A stretch of DNA of 64,000 nt from NCBI GenBank assembly GCA_047345645.1, contig JBLEFH010000007.1, one strand, 5' to 3'. Position 1 is the first letter of the stretch; each line of letters opens with the position of its first letter. Positions 8,684 to 17,554 of this stretch are shown here, one piece after another. Under the pieces are notes generated by a model. The model was given only the letters and a program-made list of their open reading frames with translations, ran no database searches and was not told the DNA's origin. A program made the position numbers and the translations under genes. The DNA comes from JBLEFH01 sp047345645. GTDB lineage: Bacteria > Pseudomonadota > Alphaproteobacteria > Rhodobacterales > Rhodobacteraceae.

Positions 8684-8790
8684 ATCCCGCAGCATAGGCC
8701 ACCCCACCTGAGCCACACTGCCACGCCTCACCCCCGTGTCAGTCACGCCAACCGGTCTGAATACAAATTGGCTTTCTGAAGGAAGGAGCA

Positions 8791-10122
8791 ATGGGAATGA
8801 TCACAATCCCGGACGCAATGCGCCGTGATTTCACCTTTGGCGTGGCCACGGCCAGCTATCAGGTGGAGGGTGCGCTCGACGCCGATGGACGGCTCGAGAG
8901 CATCTGGGATGTGTTCGCCGCCACGCCCGGCAAGACGCGCAACGGCGAGAGTGGCGACCCGGCCTGCGATCATTACCACCGCTGGGAAGCCGATCTAGAT
9001 CTGATCGCGGATCTCGGCTTCGACCTCTACCGTTTCTCGATTGCCTGGCCGCGGGTGATGCACCGCGACGGCACGCGCAACAAGGCGGGGATCGCCTTCT
9101 ATCGCAACATTCTCGAAGGGCTGAAGGCGCGCGGGATCAAAGCGTCGGTCACGCTCTATCACTGGGATCTGCCGCAATGGATGGAAGAACGCGGCGGCTG
9201 GACCAACCGCGAAACCGCCTATCGCTTCGCTGATTACGCGGAGATGATGGCGACCGAATTTCGCGGGCTTGTCGATCAATGGATCACGGTGAACGAGCCG
9301 TGGGTCTCCGCATGGCTCGGCTACGGCGTCGGCGTTCACGCGCCCGGCCGCGCCGATCCCAAACTCGCCCGGCAAGCCGCGCATCATCTGCTCCTCGCGC
9401 ATGCGCTCGGCCTCGAGAAGCTGCGCGCCATCGACCCGGATACACCCGCAGGCATCGCCCTCAACCTCTACGCCGTCTATGGCGCGGCCCCCGGTGCCGA
9501 AGAAGCGGCGCTGCTCGCCAATGCCTATCAGAATGACTGGTTTCTCGGTCCGCTCTTCGGCGAGGGCTATCCCGCCGCGCTCGATCGTCTCTGGCCGAAC
9601 ACCGCCCCGCTGATCCTCGACGGAGATATGGAGAATATCCGCGCCCCGATGGATTTCCTCGGCATCAACACCTACACACCGCTGCGTGTGTCTTACGCCG
9701 AGCCGGACGCCTTCCGGGAATTTGTCCCGGACGGCGCGCCGACCACGACCATGGGCTGGGAGATCTTTCCCGACTCGATGCGCGACATGTTGCTGCGCAC
9801 CCATCAGACCTACCCGGACCTGCCGCCGCTCTACGTGACGGAAAATGGCTGTTCGCTTGACGATGCGCTGGTGGATGGCGAGGTTAATGATCAGATTCGT
9901 ATAAAATACTTTACAGACCATCTCGCCGCTGCGGCCGACGCGATGGCCGAGGGCGTTGATCTGCGCGGCTATTATGTCTGGTCCTTCCTCGACAATTTCG
10001 AATGGGCGGAAGGCTACGCCAAGCGCTTCGGCATCGTCCATGTGAGCTATGACACCCAAGAAAGAACCCTCAAAAACAGTGCCCTCAATTGGAAATCCGC
10101 CCTGGCAGGCCGTCATGCCTGA
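8791..10122 (+). CDS. GH1 beta-glucosidase
   Basis: A 443-residue cytoplasmic glycoside hydrolase family 1 enzyme, predicted to hydrolyse beta-linked glucosides with retention. Acid/base Glu169 lies in ITVNEPW and nucleophile Glu351 in YVTENG. The substrate-site motifs ATASYQVEGA (19-28) and YHWDLPQW (123-130) and the C-terminal WSFLDNFEW aglycone-site region are intact. No signal peptide is seen. GAAGGAAGGAG lies just before the ATG at 8791; a second in-frame ATG at 8797 is possible. The gene stands alone between pncA and the beta-helix gene; proximity to glucan and glycoside clusters suggests intracellular beta-glucoside hydrolysis. Confidence 0.93.
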   Translation: MGMITIPDAMRRDFTFGVATASYQVEGALDADGRLESIWDVFAATPGKTRNGESGDPACDHYHRWEADLDLIADLGFDLYRFSIAWPRVMHRDGTRNKAGIAFYRNILEGLKARGIKASVTLYHWDLPQWMEERGGWTNRETAYRFADYAEMMATEFRGLVDQWITVNEPWVSAWLGYGVGVHAPGRADPKLARQAAHHLLLAHALGLEKLRAIDPDTPAGIALNLYAVYGAAPGAEEAALLANAYQNDWFLGPLFGEGYPAALDRLWPNTAPLILDGDMENIRAPMDFLGINTYTPLRVSYAEPDAFREFVPDGAPTTTMGWEIFPDSMRDMLLRTHQTYPDLPPLYVTENGCSLDDALVDGEVNDQIRIKYFTDHLAAAADAMAEGVDLRGYYVWSFLDNFEWAEGYAKRFGIVHVSYDTQERTLKNSALNWKSALAGRHA

Positions 10123-10183
10123 CAGTTTTACCTTGACAAGAATAAACCTTTCCAAATCCACGCTAACGAAGAATTCAGGATGG

Positions 10184-10198
10184 TTAATAGAGCATTAC
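10184..10198. promoter_or_regulatory. Near-consensus CtrA-like box upstream of the beta-helix gene
   Basis: TTAA-N7-TTAC matches 7 of 8 fixed positions of TTAA-N7-TTAA. It lies 70 bases upstream of the start at 10268, and a TTGACA (10133-10138) is further upstream. The short AT-rich pattern can arise by chance. Confidence 0.25.
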
Positions 10199-10267
10199 CG
10201 AAAAAATTATCGCGCCTTTAACTCCGCGACTCGCAATGTCAGCCACACCCAACAACTGGAGTTATGA

Positions 10268-12151
10268 ATGGCCCTTTTTAAAGTTTCGACGAAAGCTCAA
10301 TTCTACAACGCGCTTGAGAAGGCAAGCAGCGGCGACACCATCGAGCTGACGAAAAACCTGGACAACGCATCCGCGCTTTATATCCAGAACCAACGGTTCA
10401 ACGCGGACAATCCCATCACGATCACCGCCTCCGAAGGCGTCGAGGTCGAGTCGCGTTTTGTCATCCGCGAGTCTCAAGGCGTGACGATTGAAGATATGAC
10501 GATCACCGCGGAAAACTGGGTTCCGAACACCAAGCATGCGGGCGCCGAGCGCCTGATCCGTGTCGCCGACAGCCACGGCATCACCATTAACGATGTGGAT
10601 TTTCGCGGTCGGATCGTTTCTCAAGAGGAGTATAACGAGCTCAAAGCCAACAATTTTCAGTCGATCCACTATCGCGCAGACCACGCGACCTATGTTGGCC
10701 TCGGCATTCGGGGCTCGACAGATGTCGAAGTGTCGGGCTCAAGTTTTAAAGAGCTGAATCATGGGATCGAAATCGGCGGCTGGGGCAAAACGCCGAGCCG
10801 GAATGTCACGATTGAAGACAATTACTTCACCGAGATCCGAACCGATGGCATCCGCGGCGGCGACCATGACGGCACCACGATTGCGCGCAACATTTTCGAA
10901 AACTTCAATCCCTATCGCAACGCGACCGACACCGGTGGCGACCATGGCGATTTCATCCAGTATTGGGCGAATGGCGATTATTACGGGATCAAGAATTTCA
11001 CGATCGAAGACAATGTGTTCAATCAGCAGGGCAATGAATGGACGCAGACAATTTTCGGTCGCCATGCCCTTCAGGGCGACACCGAATACAAAGACGTGCC
11101 TTTCGAGAACTTCAAAATTACCGGCAACCAGATTCTGAATGGCCATCTTCATGGCATCACCCTGACGGGGATCAACGGCCTTGAAGTCACCGACAACATG
11201 GTGCTCGGCAACGAGCTGAGCCTCAATCTTGAAACGGGCCGCATGACCCATCCGGTGCACGTCCCGTCAATAAATATCGGCTTTGAGTCGGATGGCGGCG
11301 ACTCTGGTCGCTACAACCTTGCAAACGGGACATTCTACAATTCGAAGACGGGTCAATGGACCGAGACGGCACTGACGCAAAACGCAATCGTCGCAAACAA
11401 TGTGACGATGCTTCCGCGCACAACTGGCGAGAATGCGCTGAAAAATATGGATGCGCTCTCCATCGATGTGACGGACTCGTTCGTTCTCAATTTACAGCAG
11501 GACGGGCATGCAGAGTGGCTCGAAAGCTATACAAAGTATCTGACAAAGATGGAAAGCATCGGCGACGATGCGAGCCTGTCCACCACTGAACGATATGACG
11601 CCTATGACGCCGCTGGTAAAGCGCTTCAGATTGATCTCGGTTTCATTGAAGACAATGGCGAGAACTTCCTCGACGGAAGTGGCGAAACGGACACTGGTGA
11701 TGGAAGCGTCAGCGGCGGTCTCATTTCCATTGCGGATGCGTTTGAAAAGGTTCTGGAGCAAGTCACGGGCCGCGCGGACTTGTCGAGCGCAAGTGAACTT
11801 GTCTACGTCGCCAAAGGCCAGAAGAGCTTTCTCAACGGCAATGGCGGCGCCGATCAATTCATCTATGCCGATGCAAACAAGGATCAGCACCGTCTTGTCC
11901 ATTTCAGCGAAGATGATGCGGTCGACCTCTCTCGCGTGTTCGAGGGGAGCGGGATCAATGAGAACAACTACGACGACTACGTCGATGTTGTCAGCCGCGA
12001 GTTCAGCAATGGCGCGACGCGCACTGAGATCTCCGTGGATCTTGACGGTGCCGGAAACGCGGAAGATTCGGTGATGTCGATCACGATCCACCGCGCCTAT
12101 CTCGGCACCGTGGATGATATGCTCGACGACGGGACGCTGATCCTTTTCTAA
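10268..12151 (+). CDS. Right-handed beta-helix protein with a type-I-secretion-like C terminus
   Basis: A 627-residue protein without an N-terminal signal peptide. Residues of roughly 20-400 show successive beta-helix coils with recurring I-DN, ITGNQI and VTDNMV turns, as in polysaccharide lyases, mannuronan epimerases and related enzymes. About 160 C-terminal residues begin with a GDGSVSGG linker and contain GNGGADQFIY, an RTX-like remnant. The acidic tail ends in hydrophobic LILF, as in proteins exported by ABC/HlyD/TolC systems. GGAG at 10258-10261 fits the ATG at 10268. Catalytic residues cannot be assigned, so lyase, epimerase or surface-structural roles are all open. The exporter at 37.6-40.6 kb is one candidate route. 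Confidence 0.75.
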   Translation: MALFKVSTKAQFYNALEKASSGDTIELTKNLDNASALYIQNQRFNADNPITITASEGVEVESRFVIRESQGVTIEDMTITAENWVPNTKHAGAERLIRVADSHGITINDVDFRGRIVSQEEYNELKANNFQSIHYRADHATYVGLGIRGSTDVEVSGSSFKELNHGIEIGGWGKTPSRNVTIEDNYFTEIRTDGIRGGDHDGTTIARNIFENFNPYRNATDTGGDHGDFIQYWANGDYYGIKNFTIEDNVFNQQGNEWTQTIFGRHALQGDTEYKDVPFENFKITGNQILNGHLHGITLTGINGLEVTDNMVLGNELSLNLETGRMTHPVHVPSINIGFESDGGDSGRYNLANGTFYNSKTGQWTETALTQNAIVANNVTMLPRTTGENALKNMDALSIDVTDSFVLNLQQDGHAEWLESYTKYLTKMESIGDDASLSTTERYDAYDAAGKALQIDLGFIEDNGENFLDGSGETDTGDGSVSGGLISIADAFEKVLEQVTGRADLSSASELVYVAKGQKSFLNGNGGADQFIYADANKDQHRLVHFSEDDAVDLSRVFEGSGINENNYDDYVDVVSREFSNGATRTEISVDLDGAGNAEDSVMSITIHRAYLGTVDDMLDDGTLILF

Positions 12152-12190
12152 AACCCACGCGGCTCAATGAGCCGCATCCCCAAAACCCAA

Positions 12191-12218
12191 AAGGCGCGGG
12201 TCAAACCGCGCCTTTTTT
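12191..12218 (+). terminator. Terminator after the beta-helix gene
   Basis: AAGGCGCGG (12191-12199) pairs with CCGCGCCTT (12206-12214) around a 6-base loop, followed by T to 12218. A smaller GCGGCTC/GAGCCGC hairpin at about 12160-12175 precedes it. It touches the convergent opgC stop. Confidence 0.88.
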
Positions 12219-13357
12219 CATGCGGATTTACGTGTCCGCGTTGCCGCACTCGACTTGGCCAGACGTCGCGCTTTGATCTCGTGATAGAGATATGCCGCGA
12301 GCCAGAGGGCGGTGATGGCCCAGAGGTCGATGGCGAGGCGGATCGGCACCGTTTGCACTTCAGGGTGGCGCTGCATGGCGTCGCCGAGGACGGAAAGCAA
12401 CACGCAGATGAAGAAGGACCAGAGACCGCCGCGGCCGATATCGGACATGGCGCGACCCAGAAGCGTTTGCGCGAGCCAGCGCAGCGGCGGTGCCAGAGGG
12501 ACGGCGACCAGCCAGCTTGCGGCGATGATCGCCATGAACCGGGTCTCGTCGAGGCGCCATTTGTTGATCTCGCCATAGAGCGGCTTGAGCGTCTCGCGGA
12601 TGGTTTTGCCGGTCTCGCCCATGAGGGGGGCGAGGTCGATCACCATGCCGTAGAGCACCACGGCGGCAGCGATTACGGTGAGAAGCCGGGAATGTTCCAT
12701 CAGCTTCGGCATCATCTCCTTGCGGAAGAGGCCCATGGCGACACCGGAGAAAAACAGCATTTGCCAGCCGAAGGGGTTGAACAGCATCCCGTTTTTCTCG
12801 TGGCTCGGGATGATCATCATGTTGAGCTCGGGCGCGAACCACCAAAGGACGACCGAGACCGCCGCGAAGGGCAGCGGCCAGCGGCGCAGGAGCGGCACCA
12901 AAATCGGGGCGCTCGCGATCAGGATCACGTAGACGGCCAGCACGTCGAGCAGATTGGGCTGGAGCCACATGGACGCCACGGAGATCAGGTAATTCAGCGG
13001 ATCCTCGACCAGCCATGCCGCGTATCCGTTCCAGATCGCGCGGTGCTCATAGCCATTGGCGAGCAGCCAAGCGGAGAGTGCAGCCATGATCAGCGCGCCG
13101 ATCACAAGGGCGCGCCAGACCTCGAAGGCGCGGCGGGCAAAGCGCCAGCGGGCGGCTTTCAGACCTTCGCGCGCCTCGGTCATCACCCAGACGAGGCCGA
13201 CCAGAAAGCCCGAGAGCAGAACGAACAGCTCAGCCGCATCGAAGATCATGAACCGCGCCAACGTGCCCTCGCGGAGCACCGAGACGGGCATGTGGTCGAT
13301 CATAATGCACAGCAGCGCGTAGCCGCGCAGCATATCAAGCTGGATAATCCGATTCAT
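12218..13357 (-). CDS. opgC: OpgC-type membrane acyltransferase for periplasmic glucans
   Basis: A 379-residue polytopic inner-membrane protein of the OpgC family, which adds succinyl groups to osmoregulated periplasmic glucans. It starts with the family pattern MNRIIQLDMLRGYALL, followed by IDHMP, then about ten hydrophobic helices. A basic tail (KARRLAKSS) lies in the cytoplasm. The ATG at 13357 overlaps the opgH stop as ATGA; an upstream in-frame GTG at 13375 is the alternative. It is the last gene of an opgG-opgH-opgC operon. In Rhodobacter sphaeroides, opgGIH and opgC are known to be required for glucan synthesis and succinylation. Confidence 0.9.
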   Translation of the reverse strand: MNRIIQLDMLRGYALLCIMIDHMPVSVLREGTLARFMIFDAAELFVLLSGFLVGLVWVMTEAREGLKAARWRFARRAFEVWRALVIGALIMAALSAWLLANGYEHRAIWNGYAAWLVEDPLNYLISVASMWLQPNLLDVLAVYVILIASAPILVPLLRRWPLPFAAVSVVLWWFAPELNMMIIPSHEKNGMLFNPFGWQMLFFSGVAMGLFRKEMMPKLMEHSRLLTVIAAAVVLYGMVIDLAPLMGETGKTIRETLKPLYGEINKWRLDETRFMAIIAASWLVAVPLAPPLRWLAQTLLGRAMSDIGRGGLWSFFICVLLSVLGDAMQRHPEVQTVPIRLAIDLWAITALWLAAYLYHEIKARRLAKSSAATRTRKSA

Positions 13358-15459
13358 TCGGGCAGGGCGCTCCACGTCCGCATCAAGTTTGCGGACCCGA
13401 TCAACGCCAAAGTTTCCTGTCGGTCAAGGAAGGAAAGGGCCTCCGCACGGCTTTGTGCATGGGCGATTTTGGCTTCGGCCGAGATTTCGTGGAGGCGTTT
13501 TGCGGCCGGGCGCGTCTCGTCGGGCGTATCGAGCATCGCGCTGTAGCGGGCGAGGGCGGCGGGATTGCGCGCCATGTCGGGCAGTTGCAGATGCTCTGCG
13601 GCCTGAAACTGGCGGGTGAGGGTCGCGGCGCGGGTCAGGGTCTTCGGCGGGTCGCGCTCTTCGGGCGTCACCAGGAGGCCGTTGAGCCGCGCCCAACGAC
13701 CGAAAAGCGGGCTGGCGCTGTAGCGCGAGACGACGGGCGAGAGGATCAGCCCCGCGAGGATCGGCGAAAGCCAGATCAGTTGCGGCGGCGCGAAGACCGA
13801 CAGCACGATCAGCGTGACGACGCCGAGGGCCACATGCGTCCAGTGCCGTCCCCAGACCATCGACCAGCTTGGCATGGACCCGGTGCGCAGTTGCGCGCCC
13901 CAACCGGAATCGCGGCCCGAGAGGATTTCGGCGATCTGGCGGGTCTGGATCAGCATCTGCACCGGGGCGATGAGGGCGGAGAGCAGGGTTTCGAAGACGG
14001 CGCTGCTCAGAACGCGCCGCCGTCCGCCCGCGTTGCGCGCCAGCGGGCGCTTCCACGCCCGGAAGGTCGCCACGAATTTCGGCAGCAAAAGCAGGGTCAT
14101 GGCGCTGAAGAAGAGCCAGAGCATCCGGCGGCTGTCAAAGACCGGCCAGTCCGGAAACATCTGATAGGTCGAGGGGAAATATTCCGGCGTCGAGAGCAGT
14201 ACCCAGAAGGACAGCGCAAGCCCGACAAGGATCATCGCGAGCCAGATCGGGCTCATCACGAAGCCAAAGACGCCGATGATGAAATGCGTGCGGCTGATCG
14301 CGGTGAAGCCGCGCGAGCGGATGAGGCCGAGATGTTGCAGATTGCCCTGCGCCCAACGACGTTCGCGTTTGGCGACATCGATCAGCGTCGGCGGGCTGCC
14401 CTCATAGCTGCCGCGCAGGTCGTGATCGAGCCGGACTTTCCAACCCGCCCGACGCAAAAGCGCGGCCTCGACGAAATCGTGGCTGAGGATCGAGCCGCCA
14501 AAGGGCGGCTTGCCCTTGAGCCGCGGCAGACCGCAACAGGCGGCGAAGGCTTTGACATTGATGATCGCGTTATGGCCCCAGAAATTGCCATTGTCCCCGG
14601 ACCATGCGGAGACACCGCGCGCGATCATCGGCCCGTAGATCCGGCCCGCAAATTGCGTGACACGGGCGAAAATCGTTTCGCCGCCGATCAGCATGGGCAT
14701 GGTCTGGATAAGGCCGACCGCCGGGTCCGCGCGCATCCGGTCCGATAGTGCGGCGATGGTGCCGCCGGACATGATGCTATCCGCGTCGAGCACGACCATT
14801 TGGTCATAACGCCCGCCCCAACGGCGGACGAAATCGGCGACATTGCCGGATTTATGGTCGGTGTTGTCCTCGCGCTGGCGATACCAGATCGGCAGGGGGC
14901 TGAGATCGCGCGCCTTTTGCACGGCCAGCCGCTCTGCGATCACCGCTTCGGGTTGACGGCTGTCGGAGAGAACAAAAATCTCGCTCGCCTCGGCCCTGCC
15001 ATGCTCGGCCAGTTCTTCGGCCAGCGTGATCAGCGCACCGAGGGAGGCCGCCGCATCTTCATGGTAAATCGGCATGACCACGGCGAGGCGGGGCAAGGGC
15101 GCGGTCTCGTCGCGGGTCACGCTGAAATTGCGGGCGAAGACCCCCGCCAGCATCCCGAAGAAGCTGAACGACACCCAAAGGAAGGTCGGCGTGAAGAGAA
15201 AGAGCAGCGCCCATTGCAGCGGCACGACATTGTCGCCGAACGCCGCGAGCATTTGCGTAAAGCCAAACACGGTCGCCGCCGCCGCTCCGCCAAAGGTGAG
15301 GAGCCGCGCGAGATAGATGCGGGCGCGCTCCGCCGCCGGGGTCACGCGATGCTCCGGCGCAGGGCCGGCATCGGGCACGACGCTTAGATCCTGCGTCGGC
15401 ATCTCCAGCGGCGCATCAGGCGGGACCGGCGCATAGGGGGTGTCGCGTTCGATCTTCAT
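13354..15459 (-). CDS. opgH: Glucans biosynthesis glucosyltransferase OpgH
   Basis: A 701-residue inner-membrane family 2 glycosyltransferase that builds the beta-glucan backbone of osmoregulated periplasmic glucans from UDP-glucose. Two helices (about 52-72 and 82-107) precede the GT domain. Its Asp motifs are visible at Asp166, DAD at 225-227 and Asp328 (SHDFVEAAL), followed by RERRWAQGN at 365-373, which corresponds to the Q/RxxRW motif. More helices follow from about 390. The length lies between the shorter Rhodobacter and longer E. coli proteins. ATGA overlaps join it to opgG upstream and opgC downstream. Confidence 0.94.
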   Translation of the reverse strand: MKIERDTPYAPVPPDAPLEMPTQDLSVVPDAGPAPEHRVTPAAERARIYLARLLTFGGAAAATVFGFTQMLAAFGDNVVPLQWALLFLFTPTFLWVSFSFFGMLAGVFARNFSVTRDETAPLPRLAVVMPIYHEDAAASLGALITLAEELAEHGRAEASEIFVLSDSRQPEAVIAERLAVQKARDLSPLPIWYRQREDNTDHKSGNVADFVRRWGGRYDQMVVLDADSIMSGGTIAALSDRMRADPAVGLIQTMPMLIGGETIFARVTQFAGRIYGPMIARGVSAWSGDNGNFWGHNAIINVKAFAACCGLPRLKGKPPFGGSILSHDFVEAALLRRAGWKVRLDHDLRGSYEGSPPTLIDVAKRERRWAQGNLQHLGLIRSRGFTAISRTHFIIGVFGFVMSPIWLAMILVGLALSFWVLLSTPEYFPSTYQMFPDWPVFDSRRMLWLFFSAMTLLLLPKFVATFRAWKRPLARNAGGRRRVLSSAVFETLLSALIAPVQMLIQTRQIAEILSGRDSGWGAQLRTGSMPSWSMVWGRHWTHVALGVVTLIVLSVFAPPQLIWLSPILAGLILSPVVSRYSASPLFGRWARLNGLLVTPEERDPPKTLTRAATLTRQFQAAEHLQLPDMARNPAALARYSAMLDTPDETRPAAKRLHEISAEAKIAHAQSRAEALSFLDRQETLALIGSANLMRTWSALPE

Positions 15460-17003
15460 CGCGACCAGCGCGCCACCCAGGACTCGCTCACCGTCTGCTC
15501 GCCGCGGCGGAGCGAGGCTTGCAGATCCGCCGCCTGATCGCCGTCGGGCGTGTAGAGGAAGCCGAGCCGCAGGATGTTCTCATCGGGAAGCGGGAGCACA
15601 TAGATATTCGCGATCTCGCCGGTGGACGCGCGGATATTGGCCTCGGGTGTCTCGTCCTTGAACGGCTCCAGTTCGAAATCAATCACATAGCTGCGGCCAT
15701 TCTTGTCATTCACCGGGCGGCCCGAACGGGTCGCAACCACGCGGGCCACGGGAGCGGGATCGGGGCTCGCGGCGGTGAAGGTCAGATCATAGGCGTAATC
15801 ATAGCGCTGCCCGGCCTCCAGCGGCTCGCGCGGGCGCCAATAGCTGACGATATTGTCGTTAAACTCGTTCTCGACCGGGATCTCCACCAGCCGCACCTGA
15901 CCCTTGCCCCAGTCACCGCGCGGCTCGATCCACGCGGTTGGTCGGCGCTCATAGCGCGCTTCGGAATCCTGATAGGCATCAAAATCCCGCTCGCGCTGAA
16001 CGAGGCCGAAGCCTTTGGGGTTTTCATCCACGAAATCAGAGAATTGCAGACGCGGCGGCGCGGATAGGCTGCGCCACAGGCTCTGGCTCGCGCCGGTATA
16101 GATTTGCAGCCCGTCGCTATCATGCACCGCCGGGCGGTAGTCATCAACGCCGCGCCGGTTGGCCGGGCTGAACCAGAACATCGAGGTCAGCGGGGCAATG
16201 CCCGCCCCGTCGAGATCGGCGCGCGGGAAGAGGACGAGCCGGGTTTCGATCACGGTCTCTTCGCCCGGTGTCACATCGAACTGGAACGCGCCCGACACGG
16301 ATTTGCTGTCGAGGATCGCGTAGATCCGCACGGTTTGCGAGGCCGATTGTGGGGTGTCGAGCCAGAAATCGGTGAAGAGCGGGAATTCCTCGCCCTGCGG
16401 GCTGCCGGTGTCGATCGCCAGGCCGCGCGCGGAGAGACCGTAAAGCGTGCCGCGGGCGACGGCGCGGAAATAGCTGGCCCCCTGAAAGACGATGAATTCA
16501 TCCATCACATCGGGGCGGTTGAGTGGCGTGCGCATCCGAAAGCCGGACCAGCCCATATCGCCGACTTCCGTATTCGCCGCCTGTTCGGGCGAGAACTGGC
16601 TGGGGTCGAATTCCAGAAGATCGGTCGAGAAGGGGATCGGCGTCGCCCGGCCTTCACGCACGAGATTGATCTTCACCGGCTCATAGAAAATCAGCCCCGG
16701 CGAGAGCAGGTCGATCCCGAAATTCGGCAGATCGGCCCAAGGGTCGCGGTCCCGGCGGAAACGGATCGCACGATACTGGTCGTAATTGAGATCGGCGAAA
16801 CTCCCGGTCAGGGTCGAATTCGGCGCGACATATTCCGCACTCGCCCGCGCCTTGGCCTGCGCGATCACCGTGTCGAAGCTGAAAATGCCCTGCGGCTCGC
16901 CATCCTCGGGCGCCGCGTCCTCATCCTGAGCGTGCAGTGTGGCGGGCAGGGCGGTCAGCACCGCCTGCGCGGCGGTCACTTGCAGAAATGCGCGTCTTTG
17001 CAT
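15456..17003 (-). CDS. opgG: Glucan biosynthesis protein OpgG/OpgD, periplasmic
   Basis: A 515-residue periplasmic MdoG/OpgG family protein needed to form and branch periplasmic glucans. The N terminus MQRRAFLQ followed by a hydrophobic stretch and LHAQ looks like a twin-arginine signal, more OpgD-like than E. coli OpgG. The two-domain beta-sandwich family is recognised by SFDTVIAQAKARA, SFADLNYDQYRAIRF, FFEPVKINL-like (IFYEPVKINLV) and RPTAWIEPRGDWGKG segments. The ATG at 17003 was chosen over an adjacent TTG at 17006. It is the first gene of the opg operon. The 17004-17194 gap upstream holds only weak GC-rich hairpins. Confidence 0.92.
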   Translation of the reverse strand: MQRRAFLQVTAAQAVLTALPATLHAQDEDAAPEDGEPQGIFSFDTVIAQAKARASAEYVAPNSTLTGSFADLNYDQYRAIRFRRDRDPWADLPNFGIDLLSPGLIFYEPVKINLVREGRATPIPFSTDLLEFDPSQFSPEQAANTEVGDMGWSGFRMRTPLNRPDVMDEFIVFQGASYFRAVARGTLYGLSARGLAIDTGSPQGEEFPLFTDFWLDTPQSASQTVRIYAILDSKSVSGAFQFDVTPGEETVIETRLVLFPRADLDGAGIAPLTSMFWFSPANRRGVDDYRPAVHDSDGLQIYTGASQSLWRSLSAPPRLQFSDFVDENPKGFGLVQRERDFDAYQDSEARYERRPTAWIEPRGDWGKGQVRLVEIPVENEFNDNIVSYWRPREPLEAGQRYDYAYDLTFTAASPDPAPVARVVATRSGRPVNDKNGRSYVIDFELEPFKDETPEANIRASTGEIANIYVLPLPDENILRLGFLYTPDGDQAADLQASLRRGEQTVSESWVARWSR

Positions 17004-17194
17004 CAAGGCAATCCAGCTTACGGAAAATAAAGGCGATTCATACGATCACATAACTGTCACGGCAAGCATTTCACGCGCCGATAGGCGGCGAAATGCCGTC
17101 TTTTTCGGCGCGTTAAGGAAATAGTTACCGAATCTCAGGGGGTCGCAGTTCGGGACCGTTGCGGGCGATGTCAAAAGACACGCACCGCAAGCGG

Positions 17195-17542
17195 TCAATA
17201 ACTCGGATCAACCCGCCGCTCGCGTTGCAGCGTGACCGCGATATTTTGCGATTCCAGCTTGCGGACCGTGACTTCGACCACATCGAGCGGAACGAGCAAT
17301 TCCACCGTCTGCCCGCTCATCGACAGGCTGCCATCCACCGTGTCGCCGCCCATTTCGCGAATGTCTTCCGCGAGATGCTGCTCCCATTTCTGAAGCTCGG
17401 CGGCCCATTCGGAGCGGTCGCGCGTCGTTGGACGGCCGGGATATTGCGCGGTGAGGCGGAGGCCCGGCGCGCCGCCGGGCAGGGTTTCCGTCTCACCGCT
17501 CGCGGCGAGTTTTTCGATCTCTTGGGGTCCAAGACGGTCCAT
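17195..17542 (-). CDS. Small protein downstream of the subtilase, unrecognised
   Basis: A 115-residue acidic protein starting MDRLGPQEIEKLAAS, with a predicted amphipathic middle (WAAELQKWEQHLAED) and a C-terminal half rich in beta-propensity ending VTLQRERRVDPSY. I do not recognise a family. It begins 12 bases after the subtilase stop with an AAGGA site, so the two are almost certainly co-transcribed. A specific inhibitor, substrate or accessory of the protease is a reasonable guess from context only. Confidence 0.65.
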   Translation of the reverse strand: MDRLGPQEIEKLAASGETETLPGGAPGLRLTAQYPGRPTTRDRSEWAAELQKWEQHLAEDIREMGGDTVDGSLSMSGQTVELLVPLDVVEVTVRKLESQNIAVTLQRERRVDPSY

Positions 17543-17554
17543 GGCCCGGTTCCT

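Noticed and set aside
8549..8791. 80-codon minus-strand frame with a basic, vaguely transposase-like product
   Set aside because: No ribosome-binding site, no recognisable motif and no inverted repeats. I cannot support an insertion-sequence remnant.
12167..13546. Plus-strand open frame across opgC
   Set aside because: It encodes a His/Asp/Glu-rich sequence without domains, opposite a well-recognised membrane protein.
17060..17125. Hairpin followed by TTTTT as a plus-strand terminator
   Set aside because: The stem is imperfect and no plus-strand gene precedes it.
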